Shown here in pieces: positions 9,302 to 17,063 of a DNA stretch of 64,000 bases; positions within the stretch are counted from its first letter, which is position 1; every line of letters starts with the position of its first letter. The DNA comes from Rhizobiales bacterium CCH3-A5. Lineage in GTDB: Bacteria; Pseudomonadota; Alphaproteobacteria; Rhizobiales; Beijerinckiaceae. A model generated the notes under the pieces. That model was not told where the DNA came from. It saw nothing but the letters and a program-made list of their open reading frames with translations, and made no database searches. The stretch is taken from positions 62,001 through 126,000 of the forward strand of contig LSIB01000163.1 in NCBI GenBank assembly GCA_001556025.1, given 5' to 3'. A program made the translations under genes and the position numbers.

Positions 9302-10045
9302 TCAGCTCTTCGCCAGAAGCGCGGCAAGCCGCGCCGAAAGTCCGGTGCTTCCGACCGGCGGCGGCAGCGCAAGATCGCCAGCCGCCGGCTTGGACGGCGG
9401 CTGGCGCAAGGCCGCCAGAACGGCTTTCGCCCCGGCCTCGACCGAACAGATCACCGGGATATCGACATGAGGCTGGACCCGCGCCGCCAGCCCCGCCAGC
9501 CCTGCCCCACCGAGGATGACGGCCCTCGCGCCATCGCGTTCGGCGGTGCGGCGGCAGGCGTCGGCGAGCAGCGCGATCGCGCCGTCGGGATCGGCCGCAA
9601 TGGCCGCGCCATTGGGTGCGACGGTCTCCACGGCGGCGAGGCTGTCGCCAAGCCCGAGCATCGCGACGAATTCATGCAGCATCGGCCCCCAGCGCTCGCC
9701 GCCGGTGACGATCGAGAAGCGCCCGGCCTCGACGGCTGCGGCCTTGCAACTCGCCTCCGCCATGCCGATCACCGGCACGCCGGCCAGTTCCTTGAGCGGA
9801 AACAGGCCGGGATCGCCGAAACAGGCGAGATAGACGGCGTCGCAACCCCCGCCATGTTCGGCGAAAGCATCGAGCGCAGCATGGCCGGCGATCGCGGCTG
9901 CCGTCCGGCTGGCGATGTATTGCGCGCCGAAGCGGCCGGTGACGGGCACGAGTGTTGCCTCGGGCGGCAGATGCGGCGTGACGACCGCGACGACCAGATC
10001 GGTCATCGTCGGCATGGTGTTGGGATTGATCAGCAGGATGCGCAA
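9302..10045 (-). CDS. Asp/Glu/hydantoin racemase family protein
   Basis: From the proposed TTG start the protein has 247 residues beginning (M)RILLINPNTMPTMTD, the conserved start of this family. A cysteine-containing strand lies at CDAVYLACFGDPGL and the second catalytic cysteine region at PVICSVEAGAKA. Other marks are GVPVIGMAEAS and ILGGAGLAGLA. The family includes hydantoin racemase, Asp/Glu racemase and maleate isomerase. There is no ATG directly before the conserved start; GAGG lies about 14 bases ahead. The frame stays open to an ATG at 10153 whose extra residues look non-coding. It is convergent with the dehydrogenase at 8386 and may belong to the same catabolic locus. Confidence 0.78.
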   Translation of the reverse strand: MRILLINPNTMPTMTDLVVAVVTPHLPPEATLVPVTGRFGAQYIASRTAAAIAGHAALDAFAEHGGGCDAVYLACFGDPGLFPLKELAGVPVIGMAEASCKAAAVEAGRFSIVTGGERWGPMLHEFVAMLGLGDSLAAVETVAPNGAAIAADPDGAIALLADACRRTAERDGARAVILGGAGLAGLAARVQPHVDIPVICSVEAGAKAVLAALRQPPSKPAAGDLALPPPVGSTGLSARLAALLAKS

Positions 10046-10215
10046 GGTTCGAGGCCGATCCTCTAGCGTGGTTCCGGGCAGCACCGGCGATGCGAAGCAT
10101 GGTCCGCGCCGACTTGGCCAGCGTTGGCAAAGCCGGCGACGGCGCGCAAGCATCTTGTGGCCACCCGCGAACGGAACGGCTTCTGGCGCGTTATGTCCAG
10201 CGGGGGACAGCCGAG

Positions 10216-10527
10216 ATGAGCGACGGACGACAGGAACTGCGGCAGGCGTTTCGCCGCTTCGAGCAGGAAATTCCGCCCTGGCTCGCATCGGGCCTGCGCT
10301 GGCTGCGTCACCCGCGCTCGCGGCTGGTCAGGATTCCCGTCGGCGTCCTTCTGATGATCGGCGGCATCTTCGCGATCCTGCCCGGCCTCGGGGTCTGGAT
10401 GATCCCGCTCGGCCTGTTGCTGCTCGCCGCCGACATCCCATTCCTGCGCCGCCCGGTGGCCCGCTTCACGGTCTGGAGCGCGGAGCAATGGGCGCGGTTT
10501 CGGGGCTGGCTGGCGCGCAGGCGCTGA
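10216..10527 (+). CDS. PGPGW-family small membrane protein
   Basis: This 103-residue protein has two membrane segments in the middle (VGVLLMIGGIFAILPGLGVW and MIPLGLLLLAADI) between basic ends rich in Trp and Arg. The ILPGLGVWMIPLGL stretch matches the PGPGW family of putative transmembrane proteins, whose function is not known. The ATG at 10216 is preferred over one at 10090 because the conserved part begins just after it. It is the last chromosomal gene before the mobile element. Confidence 0.72.
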   Translation: MSDGRQELRQAFRRFEQEIPPWLASGLRWLRHPRSRLVRIPVGVLLMIGGIFAILPGLGVWMIPLGLLLLAADIPFLRRPVARFTVWSAEQWARFRGWLARRR

Positions 10528-10538
10528 TGAGCTGAGAA

Positions 10539-10548
10539 TGGTGCGCCT
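10539..10548. other. Candidate left attachment site
   Basis: TGGTGCGCCT matches TGGTGCCCCT at the 3' end of the tRNA-Leu gene (21357-21366) in nine of ten positions. It lies 11 bases after the stop of the last chromosomal gene and before the first mobility gene. Large serine recombinases need only a short common core, so a long direct repeat is not expected. The match is short and could be chance. Confidence 0.4.
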
Positions 10549-10660
10549 TCCCGGTGGGATCGCAAACCAAATCCTCGACGAATTGGCTCAATGGGAACAC
10601 GTCCTCAAGGACACATCGCTGGCGCGGCTCAAGCCGCCCTCTCCGTGAGGGTGGCCCGCG

Positions 10661-11068
10661 ATGTCCCAGCAAACCCACACTTCTGGAAACGCATCCGGTA
10701 AGCGCCCGCCGCCGTTCAGCCTCCGTCTGAGCGAGCAAGAGCGCGCGTATCTCGTCGACCGCGCCAATGGCGCGCCGCTCTCGTCCTTCATCAAGGCGAA
10801 GCTGTTCGACAAACAGCCGCTTCGCACGCGGCGCACCGGCTCAATCATCGAAGACCGCGAAGCCTTCGCGCATGCGCTGGCCTTGCTCGGCAAGTCGGAA
10901 CTGGCGCGCAACGTCGCCAGCCTCGCCCGCGCGGCGGAAGTCGGCGCGCTCGCCGTCGACCCCGATACCGAGGCGACGCTCCTGATCGCCTCCCAGCAGA
11001 TTCAGCACATCCGCACGATGATGATGATCGCGCTCGGCCTGTTCTCGGAGCGCTTCGATGATCCTTAA
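10661..11068 (+). CDS. MobC-like relaxosome accessory protein
   Basis: This 135-residue protein has a ribbon-helix-helix-like start (PFSLRLSEQERAYLVDRAN) after a polar leader, then a helical region with a MobC-type C-terminus (LARNVASLARAAEVGAL). It probably binds the transfer origin and recruits the relaxase. Its last codons overlap the relaxase start by 11 bases, so the two are translationally coupled. The call rests on this pairing and on the N-terminal pattern. Confidence 0.7.
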   Translation: MSQQTHTSGNASGKRPPPFSLRLSEQERAYLVDRANGAPLSSFIKAKLFDKQPLRTRRTGSIIEDREAFAHALALLGKSELARNVASLARAAEVGALAVDPDTEATLLIASQQIQHIRTMMMIALGLFSERFDDP

Positions 11069-12341
11069 AGGCTCACAGCGCAAATCCGGGCAAGAGCTGG
11101 CCGCTCATCTGATGAACGTCGGCGCGAATGAGCATGTCGAGCTTCATGAGTTGCGCGGCTTCGCCTGCGACAATCTGAAAGGCGCATTCAAGGAAGCCGA
11201 GGCGATCAGCCGGGGCACCAAATGCAAGCAATACCTTTTCTCGCTGTCGCTGAGCCCGCCTGAGCAAGAGCGCGTCCCTCCCGCGATCTTCGAACGCGCG
11301 ATCGACACGATCGAACAGCGGCTCGGGCTTGGGGGCCAGCCTCGTGCGATCGTCTTTCATGAAAAGGAAGGCCGTCGACACGCGCATTGCGTCTGGTCGC
11401 GCATCGACGCCGAGACGATGACGGCGCGGCCCATGTCGTTCTTCAAGAATCGCCTGACGGAGTTATCGCGTGGCCTCTACGTCGAGCACGGCTGGAAGAT
11501 GCCGGACGGCATTCGCGATTCCGCTAAGCGCGATCCCACCAACTTCACGCATGCCGAATGGCAACAGGCCAAGCGCCAGGGGAACGATCCGCGCTGGCTC
11601 AAGCAGTCGGTGCAAGAATGCTGGGCGATCTCCGACAATCGCAAGGCACTGAGCCGGGCGCTCGAAGAGCGCGGCTTCTTCCTCGCCAAGGGCGATAAGC
11701 GCGGCCTGGTCGTGCTCGATCATCAAGGCGAGGTCTATTCACTTCCCAAGATGCTCGGCCTCAAGACAAAGGATGTGCGCCAGCGCCTCGGCGGCAAGGA
11801 CGGTGACGACGATTTGCCTGGCGTCGACGCCACGCAAAAGATCATCGGCGAGCGGATGACGCCCGCAATCCGCCGTCATGTCGAGGAATCGCGCACGCGC
11901 TTCCTCAAGCGCTCGGCAACGCTCGGCCATTGCAAAATGGAGATGACGCATCGCCATCGCGATGAGCGCAGGCAACTCGATGCCCGCCAGCGCCTCCAAT
12001 GGGAAGAAGAGAACCGCGCGCGGGCCGCGCGTCTGCCGAAGGGCCTGCGCGGTCTGTGGACGCGCCTGACAGGCGATTACCAGAAGGCGCGCGCCGAGAA
12101 TGAAGCCGAGGCCGCGCGTTCGCGCGAGCGCCTGAGCCGTGAACGCGAAGCGCTGACGGACAAACAGCGCGATCAACGCGCCGCGCTCCAGGCGCAGTTC
12201 AAGGAATTGCGGCGCGAGCAAGCGGTGCAACTGCGCGAGCTACGCCGGGAGGTCGGGCGCTTCCTCGCCTTCAAGCGTGGCCAAAGCCACACCCCGGAAC
12301 GATCGCATGGCGCGGGCCTTGGCCTGCGCCTTGAGCGCTGA
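11058..12341 (+). CDS. Relaxase/mobilisation nuclease (MobA/VirD2-like)
   Basis: The 427-residue protein has an N-terminal relaxase domain (about 1-180). It contains IVFHEKEGRRHAHCVW, in which HAH is part of the metal-binding histidine triad, and the tail RLTELSRGLYVEHGW. It would nick at oriT and stay covalently attached to the 5' end. From about residue 290 it is highly charged and coiled (REALTDKQRDQRAALQAQF), ending in a basic tail that may guide it to a coupling protein. The catalytic tyrosine cannot be assigned by eye. It overlaps mobC and precedes the split coupling-protein genes on the same strand. Confidence 0.85.
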   Translation: MILKGSQRKSGQELAAHLMNVGANEHVELHELRGFACDNLKGAFKEAEAISRGTKCKQYLFSLSLSPPEQERVPPAIFERAIDTIEQRLGLGGQPRAIVFHEKEGRRHAHCVWSRIDAETMTARPMSFFKNRLTELSRGLYVEHGWKMPDGIRDSAKRDPTNFTHAEWQQAKRQGNDPRWLKQSVQECWAISDNRKALSRALEERGFFLAKGDKRGLVVLDHQGEVYSLPKMLGLKTKDVRQRLGGKDGDDDLPGVDATQKIIGERMTPAIRRHVEESRTRFLKRSATLGHCKMEMTHRHRDERRQLDARQRLQWEEENRARAARLPKGLRGLWTRLTGDYQKARAENEAEAARSRERLSREREALTDKQRDQRAALQAQFKELRREQAVQLRELRREVGRFLAFKRGQSHTPERSHGAGLGLRLER

Positions 12342-12369
12342 GCCTGCAACCATCACAGGAGCAATCGTC

Positions 12370-12855
12370 ATGTCGTCCAACAACAATGACAATTCCGGCG
12401 TCGGGATGGCCGTCATCCTCGTCGTCGTCGTGATCTACGTCATGGCGATCATGATGTATTTCGCGCTGATTTTCCTGGCTTTCATGGTGACGATCGCCTG
12501 CGCGTTCGCCTGGAACAACCCTTTGACAGTCGGTCGCTGGACGCTGTGGCCCGATGAAGCGCGAAGCTTCGTTTATCGCGGTTTGGGCGGCGCGGTGTTG
12601 CTCCCGGCCTTCTTCGTCTTCCTCGCGGTGTTCTTCAAAATCCAGATCAACGATCAGTACGCTATCCACATCATCCTCGGCGGTTATGCGCTGGGCTCCG
12701 TCGGCCTCGAAATCCTCTGGGCGCAGGAAGGCCAGACGGCGCCGCCGCGCCAGACCGTCATCCCGCCGCATCAACAGCTCGCGCCGCCGCAGGACGACAC
12801 GCCGCCGCGTGTGCCCTTCCGCTTCGCGAGTTGGGACGATGAGGACGGGCGATGA
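12370..12855 (+). CDS. Membrane protein, probable detached membrane domain of the coupling protein
   Basis: This 161-residue protein has a short polar N-terminus. Membrane segments follow at about 11-30 (VGMAVILVVVVIYVMAIMMY) and 31-48, then a pair at about 75-95 and 100-120, and a Pro/Gln-rich cytoplasmic tail (PPRQTVIPPHQQLAPPQDD). AGGAG lies eight bases before the ATG at 12370. It is overlapped by the next gene (ATGA). VirD4/TraG coupling proteins normally start with membrane helices; here the ATPase at 13079 has none, and this protein two genes upstream could supply them. That role is an inference; no family was recognised. Confidence 0.55.
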   Translation: MSSNNNDNSGVGMAVILVVVVIYVMAIMMYFALIFLAFMVTIACAFAWNNPLTVGRWTLWPDEARSFVYRGLGGAVLLPAFFVFLAVFFKIQINDQYAIHIILGGYALGSVGLEILWAQEGQTAPPRQTVIPPHQQLAPPQDDTPPRVPFRFASWDDEDGR

Positions 12856-13082
12856 GGCTCGGGAAGCTGGTCGAGATTTATCAGTTTTTCTGGATGCTCG
12901 AATCCCACGGCCAGCAACGGCTGGCCTGGCAAGATGCCGAAGCGATGCGCCTTGCGCGCGACCGCGCCGAAGCGCAGGCGGCGGCGCAGTTGCAAGCGAT
13001 GCTGATTGCCAACCCGAGCGGATCGCTCGGGCACGCCAAGCTTGACGACGAGCAAGCCCTGAGAGATGCGGGGCTTCTATGA
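12852..13082 (+). CDS. Small helical conjugation-associated protein, function unknown
   Basis: This 76-residue protein is overlapped on both sides by ATGA junctions, so it is firmly inside the mobilisation operon. It begins MRLGKLVEIYQFFWML, then an Ala/Arg/Glu-rich helix (AEAMRLARDRAEAQAAAQLQ), with no signal or membrane span. The tight coupling to the coupling-protein gene suggests a structural or adaptor role. I do not recognise a family. Confidence 0.55.
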   Translation: MRLGKLVEIYQFFWMLESHGQQRLAWQDAEAMRLARDRAEAQAAAQLQAMLIANPSGSLGHAKLDDEQALRDAGLL

Positions 13083-14440
13083 ACGCGCTGATCCCGACCT
13101 CGACGCCCCGCGATCTGCGCCTCGGCATTGAACTTGGCTTCTTCCGGGGCCGCCCCGTGATTTATAGCGGGACGGAACCCGTCGCGATCGACGCGCAGGC
13201 GGGTAAGGGAAAGCTCGCCCGCTTTCTCGGCGTCAATCTCGTATCGCCGCGCACGGCGCACCTGACGAAGATCATCACCGATCCCAAGGATGCCGAGTTG
13301 GCCTGGGTTTGCTGGAAGACGCTGGAGCGGCAAGGCTACCGCGTGCGCTTCATCAACCCTGACCGCCTCTATGGCTATCCGTCCGAGAGCTTCAACTTCA
13401 ACACGCGGTTGCTTGAAGTCGCGGCCCGGCCCGAGCTACGCGGGATCGTCGGCGATGTGGCCTATGACTGCGCCAGCTATCTCGTGCCCGTCGACCCCAA
13501 CCCGAACCACCGCTGGATCGGGCAAGGCGTCCGCACGGCATTCGCCACCTACAACAAGATCACGGCGCTTAATCCCACAGACCGCTGGCCTTCAACAGCG
13601 GGCGGGCTGTGGGATTTCTTCGCGCGTAGCCGCGAAGATATTCGTGACGACTTCCTGCTCTGGGCGTGCGATCGCCGGATGGAGAATGACTGGGGCATGT
13701 GCCAACAGCTTGCGGGCCTGACAGGCTCGCAGGATCAATGGAACGCCTACAACAGCGTCATCATCGAGCGCCTGCGCGCCTATCAGCCCGGCAACGCCGC
13801 GCGCGCGGCAACGGATCGCAACACGTTCGATCCTGCCGACATGAAGCGCGAGCGCACGGCGCTCTTCATCATCGGGTCGGCGCGTAGTGAGACGAGCCGT
13901 ACCTTCGTCGGCGCGATGACGGCGGCGATCGTCGAGCGCTTCGCCGACGCGCATGGGCCTTTGCGCGCGCTCCTGGTCGGCGAGGAATGGGGCCAGCTTT
14001 ACGTCTCCAATTTCTATGAAATCCTGACCCTCTATCGCCAGGGCGGAATCAACTTTTTGGGCGTGTTTCAGAACGCCACGGCGCAGATCGAAGCCAAGTA
14101 CGGCAAGGAGACGGCCCGCATCTGGAAGAAGGCCGTCGCGCACACGCTTTATCGCGGCCTGCCAGACAATGAGACGCTACGCGATATCGAGCATCGCTCG
14201 GGCAAAACGAGCGTCATGGTGCGCGGCTTCAACGTGAACCAGAACCAGGTGAATGGCTCCGGCGACAACCTATCGGAGCAAGCGCGCCCGCTGTTACAGG
14301 TTGAGGACATTCGCGCGGCCACTGGTGGGGAGCATGCATTACTCGAGGCGCGGGATGAAGGATATTTCGTCGTTGACATGCCGAATTTCTGGGACCGGTC
14401 GGAATTGTCCGATATGCTCAGAGATGTGAGCATAAAATAA
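13079..14440 (+). CDS. TraG/VirD4-like type IV coupling ATPase without membrane domain
   Basis: This 453-residue protein matches the ATPase part of TraG/VirD4 coupling proteins. A degenerate Walker A lies at DAQAGKGKLARFLG (lysine kept, the following Ser/Thr replaced by Leu). The coupling-protein signature IITDPKDAELAWVCWKTLER follows, then VRFINPDRLYG and a Walker-B-like strand ALLVGEEWGQL ending in two glutamates. NFLGVFQNATAQIEAKYG corresponds to the sensor/Q motif. Such ATPases hand the relaxase-DNA complex to a secretion channel. The usual N-terminal membrane helices are absent. It is the last gene of the mobilisation operon; the downstream CBASS genes face it. Confidence 0.72.
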   Translation: MNALIPTSTPRDLRLGIELGFFRGRPVIYSGTEPVAIDAQAGKGKLARFLGVNLVSPRTAHLTKIITDPKDAELAWVCWKTLERQGYRVRFINPDRLYGYPSESFNFNTRLLEVAARPELRGIVGDVAYDCASYLVPVDPNPNHRWIGQGVRTAFATYNKITALNPTDRWPSTAGGLWDFFARSREDIRDDFLLWACDRRMENDWGMCQQLAGLTGSQDQWNAYNSVIIERLRAYQPGNAARAATDRNTFDPADMKRERTALFIIGSARSETSRTFVGAMTAAIVERFADAHGPLRALLVGEEWGQLYVSNFYEILTLYRQGGINFLGVFQNATAQIEAKYGKETARIWKKAVAHTLYRGLPDNETLRDIEHRSGKTSVMVRGFNVNQNQVNGSGDNLSEQARPLLQVEDIRAATGGEHALLEARDEGYFVVDMPNFWDRSELSDMLRDVSIK

Positions 14441-14484
14441 AAGCAATATTTTTATGAAATCAAACGCCTCGACTTCAACAACAT

Positions 14485-15381
14485 TTACGATCCCCAAGCA
14501 TTCCAAAAACTAATGGTTTGATTGAGATATTTTTGAAGCGACTCGGATCGCCATGTAACTGGCGATGTGGGATGACAAAGATAATACTGTTCATTAGCGC
14601 ATACCAAGTCGCCCCTGTTGCAGTTCTTTATATAATTTAATGAACTTGAAATCGTATTTACATACGAACTGCCAAATTCACTTAAAGGAACATTATAAAG
14701 CATACCTTCGAGAAAATATGACGGAGCGAGCCCTTCTGGAAGGAGATTATTTGATATCATACTATTTCTCATATTCTTCAATATTCTTACAGACGGCTTA
14801 AACCACTTATTAGTGTCTTGATGTTTTGTGGTGCAATTCTCTGAATGAAGCTTTGGATAATTGACAATTCTAGTGCCGTCTGGAGTCCAAAAACAAATTC
14901 CTTCGACATAGTTATTCACTGACCATGAAGTGAATCTAGTATATTTTCTAAACTGTGCCGCCACTAAGACGTCCGTATCACGACGCGTCCCATTGCCCTT
15001 GATAAAAATAGCCTTCTTGCCCGCAGTAACAGAGCCCGGAAAACTGCGTTGAAGATGAACCAATACATCTTTCTTGAAGTCATTATAGCTGTAGCTTGCT
15101 GAAGAAAAGGCACTCTTATACGCGGCAAGCTCGCCCGGTTCCAAATCGTCGGTATCATCATAATAAACAGAATCAATACGTATTACGATATCAACGTCAC
15201 TATCAGAGAAAATATTTGTATCATTGCCATACGATCCTTGAAGGAATACTTCAAAAGATTTATCCTTGTACGGAGCATCCGTCGATAACAGAACTGACCT
15301 CACAGTGGCGTAAGTCGATTGCGACTGCGTGATCGATCCTTGTTTTGCCCAGGTATCAAGCTGATTTTCGGAAACGGTCAT
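14485..15381 (-). CDS. CBASS cyclic-oligonucleotide synthase (CD-NTase)
   Basis: The 298-residue protein is a cGAS/DncV-like nucleotidyltransferase. The active site reads FLQGSYGNDTNIFSDSDVDIVI, with the GS motif at 49-50 and metal-binding aspartates at 62 and 64. The third aspartate lies in RRDTDVLVAAQF (about 137). A helical C-terminal half contains KWFKPSVRILKNMRN. On phage infection such enzymes make a cyclic di- or trinucleotide that activates the effector. Its ATG overlaps the stop of the phospholipase gene (ATGA), so effector and synthase are co-translated. The clade and product cannot be fixed by eye. Base composition is much more AT-rich than the surroundings. No Cap2/Cap3 ancillary genes are present, so this is a type I system. 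Confidence 0.88.
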   Translation of the reverse strand: MTVSENQLDTWAKQGSITQSQSTYATVRSVLLSTDAPYKDKSFEVFLQGSYGNDTNIFSDSDVDIVIRIDSVYYDDTDDLEPGELAAYKSAFSSASYSYNDFKKDVLVHLQRSFPGSVTAGKKAIFIKGNGTRRDTDVLVAAQFRKYTRFTSWSVNNYVEGICFWTPDGTRIVNYPKLHSENCTTKHQDTNKWFKPSVRILKNMRNSMISNNLLPEGLAPSYFLEGMLYNVPLSEFGSSYVNTISSSLNYIKNCNRGDLVCANEQYYLCHPTSPVTWRSESLQKYLNQTISFWNAWGS

Positions 15382-16331
15382 GTGCTACCCATAAGTAAGT
15401 TATAAATTTCGTTTTCTCGGGATGCAAAAGATTCAGATCCCCGCTGTCTTATCAAATTAAGCTTTTTCAGATCATGTTCAAATAAGTCGGTAGCCATATC
15501 AGGTTTCTCGAAAGTGTCGCTGATACGAATTGTGGGAATATGTTTATACAATATCGATCTTAATTGATCCATTGATTGTGTATTGATTTCCAGTGTCTTC
15601 TGAAGCAATTGTACGCTTTGGAGATATTTTGCCCATCGCATTAAAGCGAATATAGAAGGCTTTGGCTCCGGATAATTTCCGACGCCAACGCTAACAACCC
15701 GTAACTTCTCTGGCACTATATTCATAGCACTTGTAGCGTCAGCAATAGCATATAAGGTCGGGTTATTCGCACAATAGCCACCGTCCACGAGCTCGATTTC
15801 ATCACGATTATGAGTAGTAACTATTTTCCTATTGAAAAATGGATAGGCGGAACAAGAGGCCTGAACGGCGTCTGATATTCTTACTCCGAACCCAGGCACG
15901 AAAGTTGCCGTTCTGCCATGCGCCTGATCGATGTTGCCTTTAAAAATCATCGGACGTTCAATCGCCCACTTTGTAGTAACTATGCCGACGTTGGTCTTTA
16001 TATCTGTAAACATTGCGTCACCAAATACGTCGTCGGCAAGCTTCTCCAAAGCTGCAGATTTCTCAAATGGAGTTTTACGTTGCATAATTTCAGGAACGTA
16101 TTTGGTATAAAGTTCGTGAATTTCATCAATTGAACGCCCTTGTGCAATCAGGGCCGCAATTATAGCTCCGGTGCTGGTTCCAAATACTAAGTCAAAATGA
16201 CCAGCAAGATTTTTTCCAACCAGGCCCTCTATTTCGCGTAAAACACCGAGAGTATAAAATCCCTTGGCTCCGCCGCCATCGAGACTCAGAATGCGAAAAG
16301 GCCGTGCTCCGTGAGCGTCGACATCACTCAT
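15378..16331 (-). CDS. capV: CapV-type patatin-like phospholipase, CBASS effector
   Basis: From the ATG at 16331 the protein has 317 residues. It has the patatin oxyanion loop DGGGAKG (18-24), the nucleophile serine in GTSTGA (Ser53) and the catalytic aspartate in VDGGYCANNP (Asp183). In CBASS such enzymes degrade membrane phospholipids when they bind the cyclic nucleotide, killing the infected cell. An upstream TTG (16385) would add non-conserved residues. It is the first gene of a two-gene operon with the CD-NTase, which supports the CapV assignment over a generic patatin. The 210 bases to the divergent gene at 16542 must contain promoters for both units. Confidence 0.88.
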   Translation of the reverse strand: MSDVDAHGARPFRILSLDGGGAKGFYTLGVLREIEGLVGKNLAGHFDLVFGTSTGAIIAALIAQGRSIDEIHELYTKYVPEIMQRKTPFEKSAALEKLADDVFGDAMFTDIKTNVGIVTTKWAIERPMIFKGNIDQAHGRTATFVPGFGVRISDAVQASCSAYPFFNRKIVTTHNRDEIELVDGGYCANNPTLYAIADATSAMNIVPEKLRVVSVGVGNYPEPKPSIFALMRWAKYLQSVQLLQKTLEINTQSMDQLRSILYKHIPTIRISDTFEKPDMATDLFEHDLKKLNLIRQRGSESFASRENEIYNLLMGST

Positions 16332-16541
16332 GTCGCGACACAGAAGGGCTGCATAAGGAGCTGACAAGACCGAGCATGGGAACAAAAGTAGAATATCAAC
16401 CTGAGGTAGATCAACTAGTTTTTTCGCTTGCCCCCAAAAATTGGGCCTATTGCCCTGCGCCGCTCACCCCATTCGTCCCTTTGCGCACTCCCATGCGGTT
16501 TAATGTGGGATTTTTTGAGCGCATCGGCTAACATGCGGTCT

Positions 16542-17063
16542 ATGAACTCGAAGACGAAAATGACAAAATCGACGCTATCTGATGTAGATCTAACAGTATC
16601 AAAAGTCGCAGATAAGTTATCTGGTTTCACGGGGATTTTGTGTTTTTATACATCCGCTTCTTTTCCTGAATTTTCGGAGCCTATGTTGAGAATTCCTGAG
16701 CCTGAGATTGGCAGTTTGTTTAATGAAGAATTCGCAGACATTATGAAAGAGGCTATATCGATAAACGAAGCCGTTCATGACGGCGCAGTTATGCTGGGTC
16801 GTGCGGATGTTAGCGCGCCGTATCAGATTAGGGGATGGTCTTACAGGTTAATTGCGCCATTTTCATCATCTGAAACTGTTGAGAATCGTGGTTCTGCATT
16901 TAATAGCTGTATGGCGATGTCTGATGTATCTGATGTTGATTGTCTTTACCTATGGTCTTCTGGTCAGATTTGGCGCTTTTGTGAGGGTCGTTTTGAGTTC
17001 ATTTCGGAGTTCCCGCACAAGCGCTCAATAGCCATTTCAACGCTGGATGACAGCGATGCGTAA
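16542..17063 (+). CDS. DisA/diadenylate-cyclase-like protein lacking the RHR motif, partner of a Cap15-like effector
   Basis: The protein has about 173 residues. Residues 79-86 read HDGAVMLG, like the DGA motif of DisA_N/CdaA diadenylate cyclases, in the right place before a strand and a G-x-L-x-P-like turn (GWSYRLIAP). About 36 residues on, where active cyclases have G(T/S)RHR, it has GSAFN (117-121). SDVSDVDCLYLWSSGQIWRF then resembles the following SD-A-hydrophobic strand-SE-G-I pattern. So the fold looks DAC-like with the RHR residues replaced, which suggests a nucleotide sensor or altered synthase. ATGs at 16533 and 16560 are alternatives; none has a clear ribosome site. It overlaps the next gene. 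Assignment is by eye and needs a profile search. Confidence 0.55.
   Translation: MNSKTKMTKSTLSDVDLTVSKVADKLSGFTGILCFYTSASFPEFSEPMLRIPEPEIGSLFNEEFADIMKEAISINEAVHDGAVMLGRADVSAPYQIRGWSYRLIAPFSSSETVENRGSAFNSCMAMSDVSDVDCLYLWSSGQIWRFCEGRFEFISEFPHKRSIAISTLDDSDA

Noticed and set aside
10539..10570. The left-end sequence as a remnant of a tRNA 3' half
   Set aside because: Only about ten bases match the tRNA-Leu 3' end; a T-arm and acceptor stem cannot be folded from what follows.
16332..16385. A longer CapV starting at the TTG at 16385
   Set aside because: The extra 18 residues precede the conserved start and the TTG lacks a clear ribosome site; the ATG at 16331 gives a normal-length protein.
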